Counted from the stretch's first letter, positions 23,501-36,400 are shown. The stretch: DNA of 64,000 nt from Rostratula benghalensis (GCA_013399305.1 VXAI01000198.1:434875-498874), one strand, 5' to 3'. Numbers and translations: made by a program. The notes: generated by a model from the sequence alone, not told the origin.

Positions 23501-26500
23501 TAAACAAAACCCAGAAGAAAGTGAAAATATTTACTTGAAATACAGTTCAGTTTGTTTATTTTCAGATGTGAATGGAGAGAGTCATGTCAAGGGTTCTCCT
23601 GGTCCCTGTTGAACTGAGTGCTGCCTCCTCTGAGGGGGTCACCGGGGGCTGGAGCTGACAGAGCTCTGGCTGGTGGCCCAGCCCAAGGGACTCGACCTGC
23701 TCTGTCCCACTCTGCGGGGTCTGCAGCACTGGCACGTACTGAGCTTCTCATAAAGAACCTCAAGAATCAGGTGCAAGCAGCTGGCTTGTTAGTCAGACAC
23801 AATAGATGGAATTTAATAAAGAAATTCATTACTTACTTGTTCTTTTCTAGATGAATCGTGTATTCTTTTCCCTCTATCTCAATAGCATACGACACCTTGT
23901 CCTGAATGGAAAAATGCTGCATTTTACACATGTTCATGAATAAAACATTCTCTGACCCCAACAAAAGTTCAGCAGAAAGCAGTCTCTGAGACCCCCATCA
24001 CCGTATGACTGCAGCATTCAAACTGCTCCTGCCACCTCTGTCACTGGGGACACATCTCTGCCCTTTCTCTGCTCGCACAGAGCTGAACCAGCAGAGCCCC
24101 TGCGGAGCCTTCGATCCTGCTGGCTGCTCCAGAGCAGGAATAACCACGTGTGGGTGAGCCTGAGACCTGTTTTGTAACTGTCCCTACCTCCGGACCTGGC
24201 ATCCCTTCCTGTGTAACTGGGGAAAAGTCACATGAAGGAAGCTGCTTCAAAATAGCTTTGTGGTTTTCTTACTATTTGTTTGTAATATTTCCACAGAAAA
24301 ACCTCTTAGTTACAGCTGAGAAAGGACACTACAGTTTTACTACTGAACATCCACAGTGAGCCAGCACCTCCACAGCCTTGTGTCAGTCCAGTGCTGCACA
24401 CAGCAACTGGGTCTGCCCTGTCACAGCAGAACCAGTCAACAACTGCAATGAACTGCAAGGCATTGCTGTTTATATTAAATTCTGCCAATGATTATAAGAT
24501 TTATGGCTACACACAGGTGGTCTAATCCAAATACCTTGAAGTGTGCAATCTTTGGTTACGAGGCTGCAGCAGAGTAACACAGGCTGGAAATACCACTGAG
24601 GACAGCTCATCGGGCCTCTGCCCAAGGCAGGGCCAGCCCAGGCTGCTCCAGGTAGATTTTGAGCATCTCCCAGGACAGTGATTCCACCACCTCACAACTC
24701 TCATTACACAACTTTTACACCCAGAACAAATATCCATCGCAGCAACTCGTAACCTCCAGAGCAGGGAGGCAGTGCTGGGGGTAACACCTTGTGTGAGGGG
24801 GTCACTGCTAGAGGAGTCTGACAGTGCTCTGTGAGAACCCAGGGTCAGTTTTGGGTGACTCTTCTGCAGGAAGCAGACACTGAACTGAAGGGGTTCTTTT
24901 GACTGCCCAGTACCTGCACTGAGGAGACATTGGAAGCCTCTCGCCGGTCTCTTCCCAACCTCTGCGGGGTTACAACCTCATAGGACAACAACTGGGAAAC
25001 CTGCTGGAACCCTGGAAAGCAGAGCAGAAACACTGGCTAAAGAAACAAAGCAGTCAGAAGGAAGAAAACACTATTTCAGAAAATGCCTCTTCAGTGGGAA
25101 GGGGCAGGCTGTGATTCCAGTTTGGGTCTCCAGTGTTAGCACAGCCCTGGAACTGGGCTGCTGAGCGTGGGTTGGTGGCACTGCATGGGGCAGACCCCTC
25201 TGCCACTGGGCTGGTGTCGTTTCTTACTGCAGAGTTACCAGCTCTGCTTTTGAGGAACAACACAGCACCACAACAACACACTGCCAAGGCACCACACGTC
25301 TGGAGAGCTGTAACCCAAAGAGAAAGGGCCAGAGACTGATGCAGACAGGAGAGCACAAAGCAGCATGCCCTGATGGTCTGTAAAAGGCCAGAGAAAGCAA
25401 CACAAACAGCTGGGAGCACACCAAACTTACCAGAAGGTTTCAAAGGGAAAGCTTCTCATTCCAATTACTGTCTCACAAGTATCTATCTCATACAGCACCA
25501 CCTTCCATCAGCAGGAATCAGAGCATCTAACAAAGCAGGTCAGCACAGAGACACTTCTTCAAGGACACACAGAAAGAGGGTGTCAAAATCAGGTGTTTCC
25601 TGCTGCTAAACCGCAGAACTGCCCGGCTCCATCACACAGCCCCTCCAGACCAGCTCTGGCTGGGGGCCCAGCCACACAAAGCCAGTCCAGTGTTACACCC
25701 TGGCCTCGCACATCACGGCCAGAGGCCTGACACGAGGCCAGCACCACTCACTGTGTTCTTAGAGAGCTCTGAAGGGCCTTACAACAACAAGTGAGGTGAA
25801 ACAAAGTGGTTTGCTGCAGACCACTCTATAAACAATTGGCATATGCAGCATCCACCAGATCCTCTGACTGAACAACCACCAAACGGAAGTCTACGGCCCA
25901 AGTCTCTGTTACAAGGCATCACTTTTTGCAAGCAACTGTTCTGTATCGACTGTAAACAATAATAAACTGCAGATGGAGATGACAATTCCATCACGGGTCT
26001 GTGCCTGGCTGGGCAGCTCTCCCCGGCAGCAGGAGGTTGTTCACAGGCTGCAGAACGTACGGTGTCAATACCTCCTTGGCCCGAGAACAGGAGGAAGGGC
26101 TGTTCCCTTCCCTGTGATGAGCCCCCAAAAGCAGGTACTCTGGGAAATCACTTCTCTACAGCTGTCATTTCCAGCCATGCATCTCGCTCCTCTCCGGTCC
26201 CGGGCTCCCACAAGTTGCTGCTCCGCACTCGCCACTGCCTGCAGGAGGGCCCTGATGTGACACTGGGAGGTGTGGACAGAGGTCCTGGAGACTCTCTGAG
26301 GACACAGGACACACAAACATGGAGGCACAGTGGTCTCGGCGGCGCTCAGAAAAGCGCTCCCTCCCCAAAAGCAGCTTGGAAGCAGAAGACAAAGGAGTGA
26401 ATCATCGTCCAGAGCCAGGAAAACTGGGAGGGATTTCTGAGAAAAGTGCGAGCTCTGAGAGGCGGCTTCTTAGAGAAACGGCACCAGAAGAGCACAGTCC

Positions 26501-29500
26501 TCAACCTTCCGAATACTCTGAGAGTTTTCCCTCCACCTTTTCTTCTCCTCCCCTCCCTCCACTACCCCTGGTTTGGGAGCTGATTTCAGGTACAATGCCT
26601 TATTCTTCCCTTCATTATGGGCAAAACTCATCAGAGGAGGACGGCGTGATCGTCTTGATTAACAAAGTGTTTCTTATTACAACAACAAGCTCAAACCTCA
26701 GGGTAGGAAGGCACCATTTTGCTTTTGAGTGCAGAAACAAAGTGAAAAGCAGCCTTCACGTTACAAGTCTGACCTTAATGCAAACAGCTTTCCTTTAACT
26801 TCCAGTTCTCGTTTCTCTTCCGGCAAAACCACCCTTTCTCTCCCCGTGTTTCAGTGCAGATCGAACCCATGACGTACAGAAGAGTCTGCTTTGCAGGATC
26901 CCCCCGGGGACAAACAGCTCAGTGGCTGGTAGTGCAGCACACCCCTCCATCTGAGCACCGACCCTGGCTGCCCCTCACCAGAAACCCTCAAAGAGGGCAG
27001 CGGACTCATTAATCTGAAATCCAGCAAAAGGGACAAGTGAAACGAAGCAGGACCGAGAACATGCAGGAGACAACCCTGCCCCAAATCTTCCCCCTACAAG
27101 GGCTGCTACTGGGGATGGGCCTTTTTCTGTCCAAGAAACACCAATCTTGAAGGATATGTCCTTAATCTGACAACACACCAACCAACTCCAGTCCCACCCA
27201 ACGCCCCTTCTCGGGATGGACACATTCAGACCTTATCTCACCCGGAGAAGAAATCCATACCCAGCCTGACCTAATTAGCAGAAAGCAAAATTCCAGCAAG
27301 GACAAGGCAGTTTGCAGGTCTCGCAGCAGTCCAGACAAACACTGGGTCCCAACTGGCTGCAGAGGCACTATCAGATACACTCCTGCAACCACACTGGTAC
27401 CAAGATGCCACCCACCCTCAGGTCAAGACAGAAACGACCCATGAGAGCTCACCCACACGTTGCAGGTGGTTTAATTCATAGCGATTAAAGAAAGGCAAAA
27501 GTGACAGCAAAACCCAAACCCAGATACTCAGCTGCTTTCCACATAAGCTGTTTGAAGATATTTATATTCAGGTTTCCTAAGACAGGCTATTTTCTGTAGC
27601 TCCTTCTCCACGCCTTGTGGAGGAACTGCACTATGACAAGCACAACTCTCAAGCACAGGTCAGTAACTCACAGGATTTCTTGTTCTCAGGTGCTTCCTGC
27701 CCCTGGCCGAGGCTGCTGTCTGGGTGTGCTACACATCACTGCTGAAAATACACCCCTTATCAGTCATCCCAGGGTGTAACACCGGCTGAGACTGCATTTC
27801 CAAGGAGAAAAAAACAACTGCATCCACCGTGTTTATCTTGTCTCATTAACGACTCCCTTTAATTACCAAGCATCAGAGGCAACTAGCAAGATGTGAATCA
27901 TCTTTCCCTCTCCACCCCAAATCCACAGTAGGAATTTTGTACACGTTCCACGGCGTGCAGGAGCTTGAAACCCACGGAATGGTGTCACGGCTGTTACGGC
28001 TCCCCAGAGCCGGGCTGAGCCGTCAGGGCATCCCCTCCCCAGCAGCAGGGGCTGCTTCTCCTGCCTTCACACACCTCGGTGTGCCCATGGGTCACAAACA
28101 CAGCTCCAGACACCCACACCGAACACGGCACCCCGATTACCCCCATCTTTGCCTGTACCTCTTCCCCAAGCCCCCTCAAGTGAGGTCAAAGAGAGAGTCC
28201 TCAATGGAAGCCGAGAAACCTCAAGAAAGAGGAATGTTTAGCCTGTAGCCTATTACGCCACAAAACAAACTAATTTCATGAAAACAAACTCATCAGCATG
28301 TGACCAGCTCAGGCTGCAGACAGATGCTGACAAGGAACGTGCTAAAACTCACCCTTCCCACACCGAGGAGGGTTGGATTCAGGGGACAGAGCTCAGAACT
28401 GTCCCAGCTGCAGCACCACAGGGACCAGCAGCGCCCTGGGACACCGGCTGTGGGGATCTGTTTTGGCTCTGACCACCCCTTTGGGATTCCCCACAGAACC
28501 ACAACCAATACCAAAGAGCATCGTTCTGGACAATAAAAAACCCGCTGAAATTCCTCTGATACCACCCAAGTTTGCTCACAGCCATCTACCAGTGAAACTC
28601 ACACCCAGTACAACCACTTACTCGTATTCACCTGCTTCCACTTACTCCATCCCCAAGCAAAAGCAGAAACAGAGCCAGGAAAATCCCAGCACCAGACAGA
28701 AGTAAGGCACTGCTGATGCTCTCTTCGGATTTATCCCGTGCCTGCAGCCACCCTAGCAACTTTTAGCCATTTTACTATGAAGGTTTGACCAAAATCATAC
28801 TAAACCTAGAGCATCAGCCAGTAACAATGAGTTCTAATCATCTATTGACTACGTGCACATCTGAGTCAAAAGATGCACATTGCTAAAGCATTAAACACAT
28901 AAACCCATTAAATTAACCACTGTTATAATCGATCACAATTAACTGATGAGGTCAGCTGCAGCAGTCACTCACCACTCAGGCAGCAGCCTGCTCTCCAGAA
29001 GTGCCAACAGCCTCCCACACAGTCTACTCCATCCCCGGGTCCCAGCGTGGGATGGGACCCACACACCTCCAACAAGCACCCCTGATGCCCCACAGACCCC
29101 CCTCGCTGGGGTTTGACTGTACCTCTAACCCCTAAGGGAAGCCTACAGTTGGTTCCCTCTCCATCCTGCCACAAACATACAGGTGTTCCACGTGCAGTGT
29201 CACACTCCCCTCCCTTCTCCTTCAACTGAGGAATGGCCAATATTCACTATTTCCACGTGGACTACAGGCACTGTTTCTTAGGTCTCTGGCCAGTCTCTGC
29301 CAGCCCCACTCTCCAGGGGGAGGGCAGGCACCGTCCTGGAAAAGGGCCCAAAGGGACCCAGCAGCGCAGCGAGGCCCCAGGAGCTCTGGGTGTCCCTGTC
29401 CCTCCACGGGTGGGAGGGCACCTGATTCACTGCCCGTTCCACCTCCTCCCACACTCATTTCCTCTCCGGCCAACATGCTCCTGCACCCCGTTCTTCACCC

Positions 29501-32500
29501 CCTTTTCTCCACCATCCATGCTTCCAAAGGCACATCTTTCTGAGGGATATTTCTCGCTGTGGGGACTGCTAGTCCTTTCCTTAAGGAGCCTGGATCCCCT
29601 CTGACTGGAAGGGTATCAGCTGCATCCCCTGTGCCCCATTTTTAAAATCATAAAGGACTTTGCTGTTCCTGTTTGAAGAGAAACTTGTGTGAACTGGCAT
29701 AAAGATGTACTTCCAGAACAACGCATAACCACCAATTACTTCTTCAGTGTAATTCTTCAATCAATTACCTACCAGGAAAGGCATTTTTAGGTGCAGTTGA
29801 CTGTTCCAGTAAGATGACAACTGTGGCAAGATTTACTCTTTGCATTCCTGGAAGCAAAAAACCTCTTTCACTTTCACTATGTAAATATTATCCAAGTCTA
29901 CTTGAAAATATTTAGAGATTTATAAAAAGCACCACGCTAAGAAACCTCCTGCTAAAAGTAGGGACATTTCCTACAGAGCCCCAGCTTGGGTTCCTTCTGT
30001 ACCCCAGAGGCTGCAGAGGGCTGGTGGTGCTCCATCTCCACAGCACCGGGGGGTTCCCTGTGACCTTCCTTGCCAGCTCCTCAGCCCAAGGGGGTCTCCT
30101 CGTGTCACGGTGCCTTTATAGAGGTTAGGAAAAGACGACCAACTATCACGGCATGAGATGCAAATTCGTCTGCTTGATCTACTGCTCACCTGGAATGTTT
30201 GTTTACCATTAAAGTTGGCAGGAACAGTTAATATCATTTCTCTTAGTATTTTCTCAGGGGTGTTGGACACTAATGAGGATATTGAGCTCTTCCACAGCAG
30301 TACTTCCTCGACAAGTCTTACTTTGCTCTTGCTGAAATCCTGACCCATGCTGTCAGTGTTTCCTGTCTAGACTCTTACCATTCCTTCTGCACTTTCTAAA
30401 GCCACATTCATTTGTCTGCAAGACAACAGACACTCCTGTTCCACAAGGACTATGACCTTCTCTGTCACAACATCCTCTGCACCTTGGCCCCTCCTTACGA
30501 GGAGGAGGAGGGCAAAGCCCCACTGTCCTCTGGTGCAGGACGATTCTTCTCAGGGGTTTGCGCTGTGCAGGCTCAGAGCTCGTGGGAACGCTCCTCTTCA
30601 GAGACTTTGCTATCTTTAAATTTGGCCACCAAAGGAAACCACGCAACACACATGCAATCACAGAACTCAGTAGAGTTGAGCAAATAAACTTTCTTTATTA
30701 TTTTTTAATTTTAGCCTGAGAAATGAGAATGACCGAGACAGGCAAAACCTACAAAGTCATGTTTCAAACTTCCTTTTTCCGAAAAGCAAGCAATACAAGA
30801 GGCAACATTAGCTACACTTTCCTCTTTTTATTCTTCACATGGAGGAAATAACCACAAACCCCCTCTTCACTCTGCTGAAATGATTGTCCCAGATTTGTTG
30901 AAATATGGGTGAGGCAGTACTGTGCTTTTCATGAGCTGAACAAAGGAATTATCTTAACCAAACATTGCATATCCCCAGAAAATTCAAACCAGAGTGTTCA
31001 GACACCTTAAGAATTCCTTTAAAAACTGACAAAGTGTGGCTAGAACATCCTGGCTTGAGCATGGCACCAAGGATCAGGGAAGAGACCAAGCAGCAAAACC
31101 CACAGTCCCTGCCTCTGGCAATGCCAGACGCTTTCTTTATGAAATTTATACTGAGGCCTCCCACAGCCGCAAGCAGGAGGGGAAAAATCTACACTACACA
31201 TCACTACATGATTACATTCATTCAGGAATTTTCAGTTACTTGTTTCCAGTAACACCCCATTTCAGCCTCGTATCCCTGTTTATTGGGGAGTGTCCAAAGC
31301 ACACACATTCCAGCCCCAAAGATGGAAGTGCCTGGATGAACGGGACGAGGTGACTCGCTTCTCCCCTCTCCTTCACGCTCAGACTGAGACAAAGGAGGTC
31401 CATTATCTTCCAGTGCAGATTTGGCATTATTAGTCAGGACAGAGACTCCAGAAGGAGAAAAGAAACACTGCCATGCACCACCAGGAACTCGGGGACCAGC
31501 GTTTCCTCCCACCCACAGGCAGGAACCACAATACAACTCCTCAGAACACGGACCAGTCCGTTGGAAGCACAGGCATCCAACAGCCTGGAGATGTGTCATT
31601 TCAGCTCTGGCACAGCCGTTCCCAACACACTGCACTACCTCCACCATCAGCCACTGCTCAGAGCACCCTGCTCACGACCTGGCACAACACAACAAGGGAG
31701 GTTTGCAGCACAGAATCCCTCGGGGAGAGATACCCACCACAAGAGCTCTGCTTCTCAGCATGGAGCATCAACATTAGCTTTAGGGAAGATGCCTCACTTA
31801 GGAAGCCCTGACTATAAAGCTATGCATTAATGATAAGACACACAAGTTTAATACAGCACATCTATCTCTTCAGAAGGAGGAAAACATTGATAGAGGAGAC
31901 ATTTCTGCCTCTCATGTACACATAACATCAAAATCAGCATCATAAAAACCCATCAACCAAACCACTTCAATTCACAAACAGCCCAGAAGGAGAGCACAGC
32001 ATCAACTCCTCAAAAACCCCATAACAAGAGCATGGTGCCTGTTCCCTGCCCTGAGTGATGGCACTGAGCCGTGCCCCCAGGAGAGGACAGCCCCACACCT
32101 GAGGTCCTGCCTGGCTCCTCGATGGACAAGGCCACCCCAGCAGAGCAGGGACAGACACACATGTCCCCTGAAACACAGTGGAAACGATGTGGGTGTCCTG
32201 TCACCCCTACACATAGAGGTGCAACATCCTCTGGGCAGGGGGAATTGTGTGGTTGTACCCGGGACTTGCTCACAGATTTCTGGGGAAGCCGTGACCAGGC
32301 TGCCCACCCCATCTCCTGTTCTGCAGGCTTTTCTGTACACGGGTCCCCACCTGCCCGGTAAAAGCAGGGACTGCTGGACCCGCACGGCAGAGCCGGGGCA
32401 CAGGGCGACGCTGGCCCCTGGACCACGAACGGCCACGAGTGCCCGGGGACGGGCCAGCCCGCGGCCGGGTGGGCACCGCGGGGCCCGAAGGCCGTGCTGT

Positions 32501-32991
32501 CCCCGGCCCCGCAGGAGCCTTTTGGCACGGACGGTCCCGGCCCGGGCCCAGCGCCCCCAGCACCCTCCTCCCGTGGACTCCTGTGCCCCCGCCGCCATGA
32601 CCGAGTCCTGTCAGTGCTGCCGGCCCGGGGGACACCCCCAGCCCCCGGGTACACCCCCCTGCCCTCAGCCCCGCGCATCGGGGGGCAGGCGGGGGCAGCC
32701 CCGCTCCGGCAATGCACAGCGGGTTCTCCCACCCCCACCCGCCAGCCCCCCTCAGCCGCCCCACATCAAGCCGGGCCCCGGGGGGCGACGGGGAGGGGGC
32801 CACAGCCGCACGGAGGGGACAAGGAAGGGGCCCGCCCGCGCTGCCCGGGGATGGAAGGGGGGGCACAGGCCCGCGGGCCGCGCTGGGGGTCGGCGGGCCC
32901 CGGCACACTCACCCGCCCGGCCCGGCTGCCCGGGCACGGCCAGCAGCAGCAGGAGGCAGAGGCAGCTCCGCGCCGCCCGGGCCCAGGCCAT
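9416..32991 (-). CDS. ADAM9: ADAM9 metalloproteinase-disintegrin, complete
   Basis: Membrane-anchored zinc sheddase. Twenty-two coding exons, high to low: 32991-32913, 25011-24914, 23901-23837, 22912-22834, 21125-21049, 20316-20127, 19334-19269, 18862-18791, 18101-17932, 16861-16780, 16082-15949, 15738-15567, 15476-15384, 15191-14996, 14464-14359, 14206-14023, 13586-13506, 12671-12566, 11585-11453, 11019-10929, 10351-10230, 9527-9416. Total 2508 nt, 835 aa (human ADAM9 is 819). Order: signal peptide, prodomain with switch Cys171, furin site RRKR at 196-199, [11 protein letters not shown] at 341-351, Met-turn CIMSSG, disintegrin loop with ECD, Cys-rich, EGF-like, membrane helix about 691-710, proline-rich tail. 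All introns are GT-AG except a predicted GC-AG after 12566. The head-to-head relation to TM2D2 matches mammals. The identity is firm; the exact TSS is hidden by the gap at 33052-33155. Confidence 0.95.
12566..12671 (-). CDS. ADAM9: ADAM9 EGF-like exon with GC donor
   Basis: Encodes [19 protein letters not shown] and [14 protein letters not shown], ending in one G (phase 1). The donor reads AATG/GCAAGT, so the intron must start with GC. The downstream GT in AAGTAG would shift the frame of the transmembrane exon. GC-AG introns with an otherwise strong donor such as GCAAGT are a known minor class. Confidence 0.85.
13506..14464 (-). CDS. ADAM9: ADAM9 cysteine-rich exons
   Basis: Exons 14464-14359, 14206-14023 and 13586-13506 encode residues 525-648. 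They read [20 protein letters not shown], then [20 protein letters not shown] and [20 protein letters not shown], then [20 protein letters not shown]. These are close to human ADAM9. A perfect hairpin-forming inverted repeat lies in the intron between 14464 and 14996. Confidence 0.93.
14688..14752. repeat. Perfect 19-bp inverted repeat (hairpin) in ADAM9 intron
   Basis: The left arm 14688-14706 is TCAATAATACCATTAGATA and 14734-14752 is its exact reverse complement, separated by a 27-nt spacer. Pairing stops abruptly at both ends. It could fold as RNA or extrude as a cruciform, or be a MITE remnant; no known family is recognised. Confidence 0.92.
14996..15738 (-). CDS. ADAM9: ADAM9 disintegrin exons
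   Basis: Exons 15738-15567, 15476-15384 and 15191-14996 encode residues 371-524. Blocks are [59 protein letters not shown] and [20 protein letters not shown]. The loop has ECD rather than RGD, as in other ADAM9 proteins, which bind several integrins. The acceptor of the third exon has a (TC)n tract as its polypyrimidine run. Confidence 0.93.
15197..15214. repeat. (GA)9 microsatellite forming a polypyrimidine tract
   Basis: On the minus strand this is (TC)9 and ends 3 nt before the acceptor AG (15193-15192) of the ADAM9 disintegrin exon 15191-14996. It therefore serves as the polypyrimidine tract. Confidence 0.9.
15949..19334 (-). CDS. ADAM9: ADAM9 metalloprotease exons, intact zinc site
   Basis: Exons 19334-19269, 18862-18791, 18101-17932, 16861-16780 and 16082-15949 encode residues 197-370. 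The first completes the furin site (RKR then [19 protein letters not shown]). The third carries [17 protein letters not shown]; the fourth [20 protein letters not shown]; the fifth [15 protein letters not shown] with three zinc His and the catalytic Glu, and the Met-turn CIMSSGAS. All catalytic residues are present, so the protein should be an active zinc endopeptidase. Confidence 0.95.
20127..25011 (-). CDS. ADAM9: ADAM9 prodomain exons
   Basis: Exons 25011-24914, 23901-23837, 22912-22834, 21125-21049 and 20316-20127 encode residues 27-196. Recognisable blocks are [50 protein letters not shown] and [28 protein letters not shown] supplies the cysteine switch (Cys171), which in active ADAMs holds the zinc until the prodomain is removed. 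The segment ends SMTQLLR, the first half of the furin site. Exon lengths 79, 77 and 190 nt are identical in the neighbouring ADAM32-like gene. Confidence 0.92.
24590..24730 (-). mobile_element. CR1-like LINE fragment in ADAM9 intron 2
   Basis: The stretch CCCAGGCTGCTCCAGGTAGA, then TTTTGAGCATCTCCCAGGAC, then GATTCCACCACCTCACAACT resembles the antisense of the conserved region upstream of the CR1 3' end (Cys/Trp-coding region) found widely in bird genomes. It is divergent and short; edges are approximate. Confidence 0.45.
25012..32912 (-). other. ADAM9: ADAM9 intron 1 (7.9 kb), no gene recognised
   Basis: This is the longest intron of the window. It starts at a GTGAGT donor (32912) and ends at CTTTCCAG before 25011. 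I see no convincing nested coding exon, RNA gene or intact transposable element. The longest open frames (for example 26319-26798 plus) lack family resemblance and codon-phase support. First introns often hold regulatory elements; none can be named here. Confidence 0.55.
32913..32991 (-). CDS. ADAM9: ADAM9 exon with start codon and signal peptide
   Basis: The ATG at 32991 starts [20 protein letters not shown], a clear signal peptide. The exon ends GCGG before a GTGAGT donor, leaving one G that joins GG at 25011 to make Gly before FQQVSQ. It lies in a CpG-rich region just inside the 104-N gap, and no better in-frame ATG is visible upstream. Confidence 0.9.
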
Positions 32992-33051
32992 GACGATCCG
33001 CGTCCGCACCGCCCCTCCCGGCTGGGGCGCTGGGTCCGCCCGCGCCCCGCG

Positions 33052-33155
33052 NNNNNNNNNNNNNNNNNNNNNNNNNNNNNNNNNNNNNNNNNNNNNNNNN
33101 NNNNNNNNNNNNNNNNNNNNNNNNNNNNNNNNNNNNNNNNNNNNNNNNNNNNNNN
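33052..33155. other. Assembly gap of 104 N
   Basis: Undetermined bases immediately upstream of ADAM9 exon 1 in extreme GC-rich sequence, a common site for sequencing failure. It may hide the 5' UTR and core promoter. Confidence 0.97.
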
Positions 33156-33420
33156 GCCGCTCCGCCCGCCCTCCCGCCGCACCGCAGGGGCCCCGGGCCT
33201 CGGACGGCAGCCGGCACCCCCGGCGCTCCCACCCGGCGCCCACCCGAGACCCTTCATCGCACCCCGGCCCCACGGAGCGACAGGGCGCCCCGGAGAGAGC
33301 CCCGCTGAGCCGGGAGAGGGACCCGAGCGGCGCCTCCCCTGTGACAGCGGCTGGGGAAAACCTGGCGGTAACGTTCCCTGTGCTTTCTTAGAGAGAAAAC
33401 AACCAAGGGCCGAGCAGACG

Positions 33421-36400
33421 GGTCCTGGGAGCAGGCTTTTCCCGAAGAACAAGCTCGCAGAAGGGGGCTGGGGACAGCACAGACCACAGACACCGTGACC
33501 ACCCTGGCCTTTCCTTCCAAAAAACTTAATCCCAGGTTTGAATGGAGCACACGGAAACACAGCCTCAGCGTGGCACCCGGGCATACAGGCAAGAGAAAAG
33601 CTCTCCAGCAGGAGACACGGCCACGGGCAGTACAGCCCCCCGCTCCACACCTGTAGGCGATGCTCGGCCCTGTCTCCAGAGCACCCCGTCTTCCCCAGGA
33701 GAGCAGGAACAAACAACCAAACAACCTGTGACACATCAGTCACGTTACAGAACTGGTGATGGAGAAGCACCCTCATGCCACAGTGATAAGCAGCATACAA
33801 GAGCCTAGACAAATAAAATCCAGTTTTACCAATAACTGCTCTGCCACTGGAAACTTTTCCTGGTTTTCCACCTGTGATACCTCACAGGTTTTTTGAGCCT
33901 CCACATTCTTTTCCCTCCTGGGTCACTGCTTCTGAACAAAACAAACAGAGCAAAATACCTCCCCGAAGATGCAGAGCCAGGCTTGTGCCAAAGGCCACCC
34001 ACATCTCAGCAGCACAAACTGCAGACAGCGAGAGGTGAGCACCCCTGGAGGGCCACCAGCCAGAAACATCCCTGCATGGCCAAGTCCCCACTCACAGGGG
34101 TCTGAGCAATGCCCACCCTGCTGTAGAAATTGCTTTTCAATGCACACAGTGCCATCAGTGAACACGTGATCACAAGTCTTATCCCCCTCTACGATGAGTT
34201 CTCGGCAGACTTTGTAAGAGGTGTATGCTGCTATCACCACAGTCAACAACTAAAGAGGAAAGAGGGTCCTTTGCACCCTCAAACCCTGCATCTATTTTTG
34301 TGGGAGCTGGAGGAGGACAATTTGTGACTCAGGTTTTGCCCCTCACAGCCTCCAGCAACCAGGAAACCTCCCAATCCTGTGGGAAGGAGGCAACAGCTTG
34401 ACTCTACAAAGCCAATTTTATGTACCCAAACAGACAGAGCACAAAGCTGTGCAAGAAGCCGTCACCTGAAATTGTGTAACAGTGCGAGGTGAGACAAGGA
34501 TTTTATTCCCACCCTGCCACAGGGGTTGTGTATCTCCAGCCCTGATGGAAGCTGCATAGAGCACTGGAGTCAGGCAATGCCCTCTGCTGCCCACGAGCTG
34601 GGTGTTACCCGAGGAAGCTTCCCGTGGATGAGGGCAGTATCACAGCTCAAATACAGACACCACCGTGCTCTGCACAACAACACGCCAACATGAATCAGCC
34701 CACGGTTCCTGCCTGAGGGGCATGAGATTCCCAGGTTTTAGCAAGAGCCATACCTGTCTCCCTTGACATCTCCTGTCACCACCACCTCTGCTGCAGCCTC
34801 ACAGCGCAGGGAACTGAAGACAACACCCCTCAGGACTCCAGAAGGGGAGCAGCAGTGAGGCTGGAAAGCTCGACAGCTTCTGAACACACACTTGGGGTCC
34901 CACTTTGGAAACCAAATCTGGAGAAGTGCTCATCTGATCAACCCATGGAAGCACACCTGGAACAGCCACATCAGCAGAAGAAGATGCTTTGGGAGAAGAA
35001 CCAGGTGGAAAAAAAAAAGACAATAAATCCTGGAGCTCTGCAATGTGTTAAGTCACAAATGAAAGCTCAAAGGCAAGCACGGATCGAGGACATGAGTTTT
35101 CATCAGCACATGTTTTATGACTAGAATAAGGCAAAGTGAGAAAACCCATTGCAGACAAGAGCCTTAGAGGTTAATTGATATCAAAATTAGGATGTTTCAT
35201 TCTCTCAAAGACTGAAATAGGAGCACTAAGTTCCTAAATGGGAATAAAAGGCAGAAACAGGAAATATCCCAAAGAAGTGAACTTACTAAGAAAAAATGTA
35301 CACAAATGGAAACCAAATATGTGTGCTGGATGTCTGATTCCCACAGGACACTGGTAATAGAAGAGAAAGCCACAAACACGGCAGCCAGGCCAGCTGACAT
35401 CACTTGCTGATGTGGCTGTGGAGCCAAAAAGATGCAAATCCAACCATTTAAACCCAAGGCAAAGCAGTATCCAGTGTGATAACAAAGCTTATGTGGTAGT
35501 TGTTGAAAAGGATCTCACTACTTGTCTGAGGAAGGGGGTGGAATTTGTTGTTTTTCAAGGAAAAGCATTCCAACATCCTGTGACAGGGCCAGTGGTGGGA
35601 CCACAGGGCAGCAGCCCCATGTCCCAGGGGATGGTGTGAGGCCAGAGATGCAATGACTATCAGAAACTGGGGTCTTGAAATCTCCTCTGCAGGGGTGAGG
35701 AAAGCCCATGGAAAGAGACATCTCCTCCGTTGTGTTTTCTCACTGCCAACCCTCTTTTGAAGATTTTTTGTCTGGTTCCTGAGGGGAGCAAGGCTGCCGT
35801 ATGTGAGCACAGTACTGGTGTGATAGGGCATAACTCCTGTGTTCATGGGTACTGGTGGAGGTCCCTGGCACTGGGTGAACTGGGTGAGACACCACAGGCT
35901 GTGCTTTAGCAAGCCATATGGTACTGGAGCCAACAGCGAGGGCAGGGGAGACAATACAGAACCAACCCCCCAAACAACAGCTGCTGTTTGGCAGTTATTG
36001 TCACCGTTCTGTGGTACAAAGCTGTAGAATCAGCAAGAAAGGAAATTTCTCAGAAATCCTCATGCTGGGGCTGGCCATTGCACTCCCCATTTCCAGTGAC
36101 TGCTCAACACGTACCTTTGCCAGGCTGAAGGGTGTAGTGGCTCCAGCTGAACTGGCTAAACGTGCAGTTGGTTTAAATAGCAAAGTCAGATGGGTCACCT
36201 TCTCCCTCCAACCTCAACCCTACTGGCTCCCACATCCTCTCCACACACCACGTGCGTGGTGTTTGCTTACAAGCACTGTAAATAAAACAGATTAAGGATT
36301 TTGGATGCAGTCAGGACTTCACTGACATCACCAGCAACAGTCCAGCTGGCTTAGGAAACACACTCATTAACACCAGACCAGTGATTGCTGGCTGACAGGC

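Larger units (their letters stand above)
9528..24913 (-). other. ADAM9: ADAM9 introns 2-21
   Basis: Short to medium introns, up to about 1.9 kb (22913-23836 and 18863-19268 are typical), comparatively AT-rich. Apart from the listed repeats I see no nested gene, tRNA or other RNA gene in them. Long open frames here overlap splice signals or are unsupported. Confidence 0.6.
32350..33420 (-). promoter_or_regulatory. ADAM9: ADAM9 promoter CpG island, with gap
   Basis: Very GC- and CpG-rich sequence spanning the ADAM9 first exon and flanking DNA, without an obvious TATA box. The start site probably lies in or near the gap at 33052-33155. The extent is judged by eye. Confidence 0.65.

Noticed and set aside
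26319..26798. 159-aa plus-strand frame within ADAM9 intron 1
   Set aside because: No recognisable domain, signal or homologous pattern, and it reads through low-complexity Ser/Pro sequence; treated as chance.
32010..33812. Very long open frames on both strands around the ADAM9 promoter
   Set aside because: They run through the 104-N gap and CpG island; extreme GC content suppresses stops. Only the ADAM9 exon 32991-32913 is supported.
33923..34249. Minus-strand 108-aa frame with several Cys in the intergenic region
   Set aside because: Looked briefly like a secreted Cys-rich exon but lacks splice sites in phase and any family resemblance.
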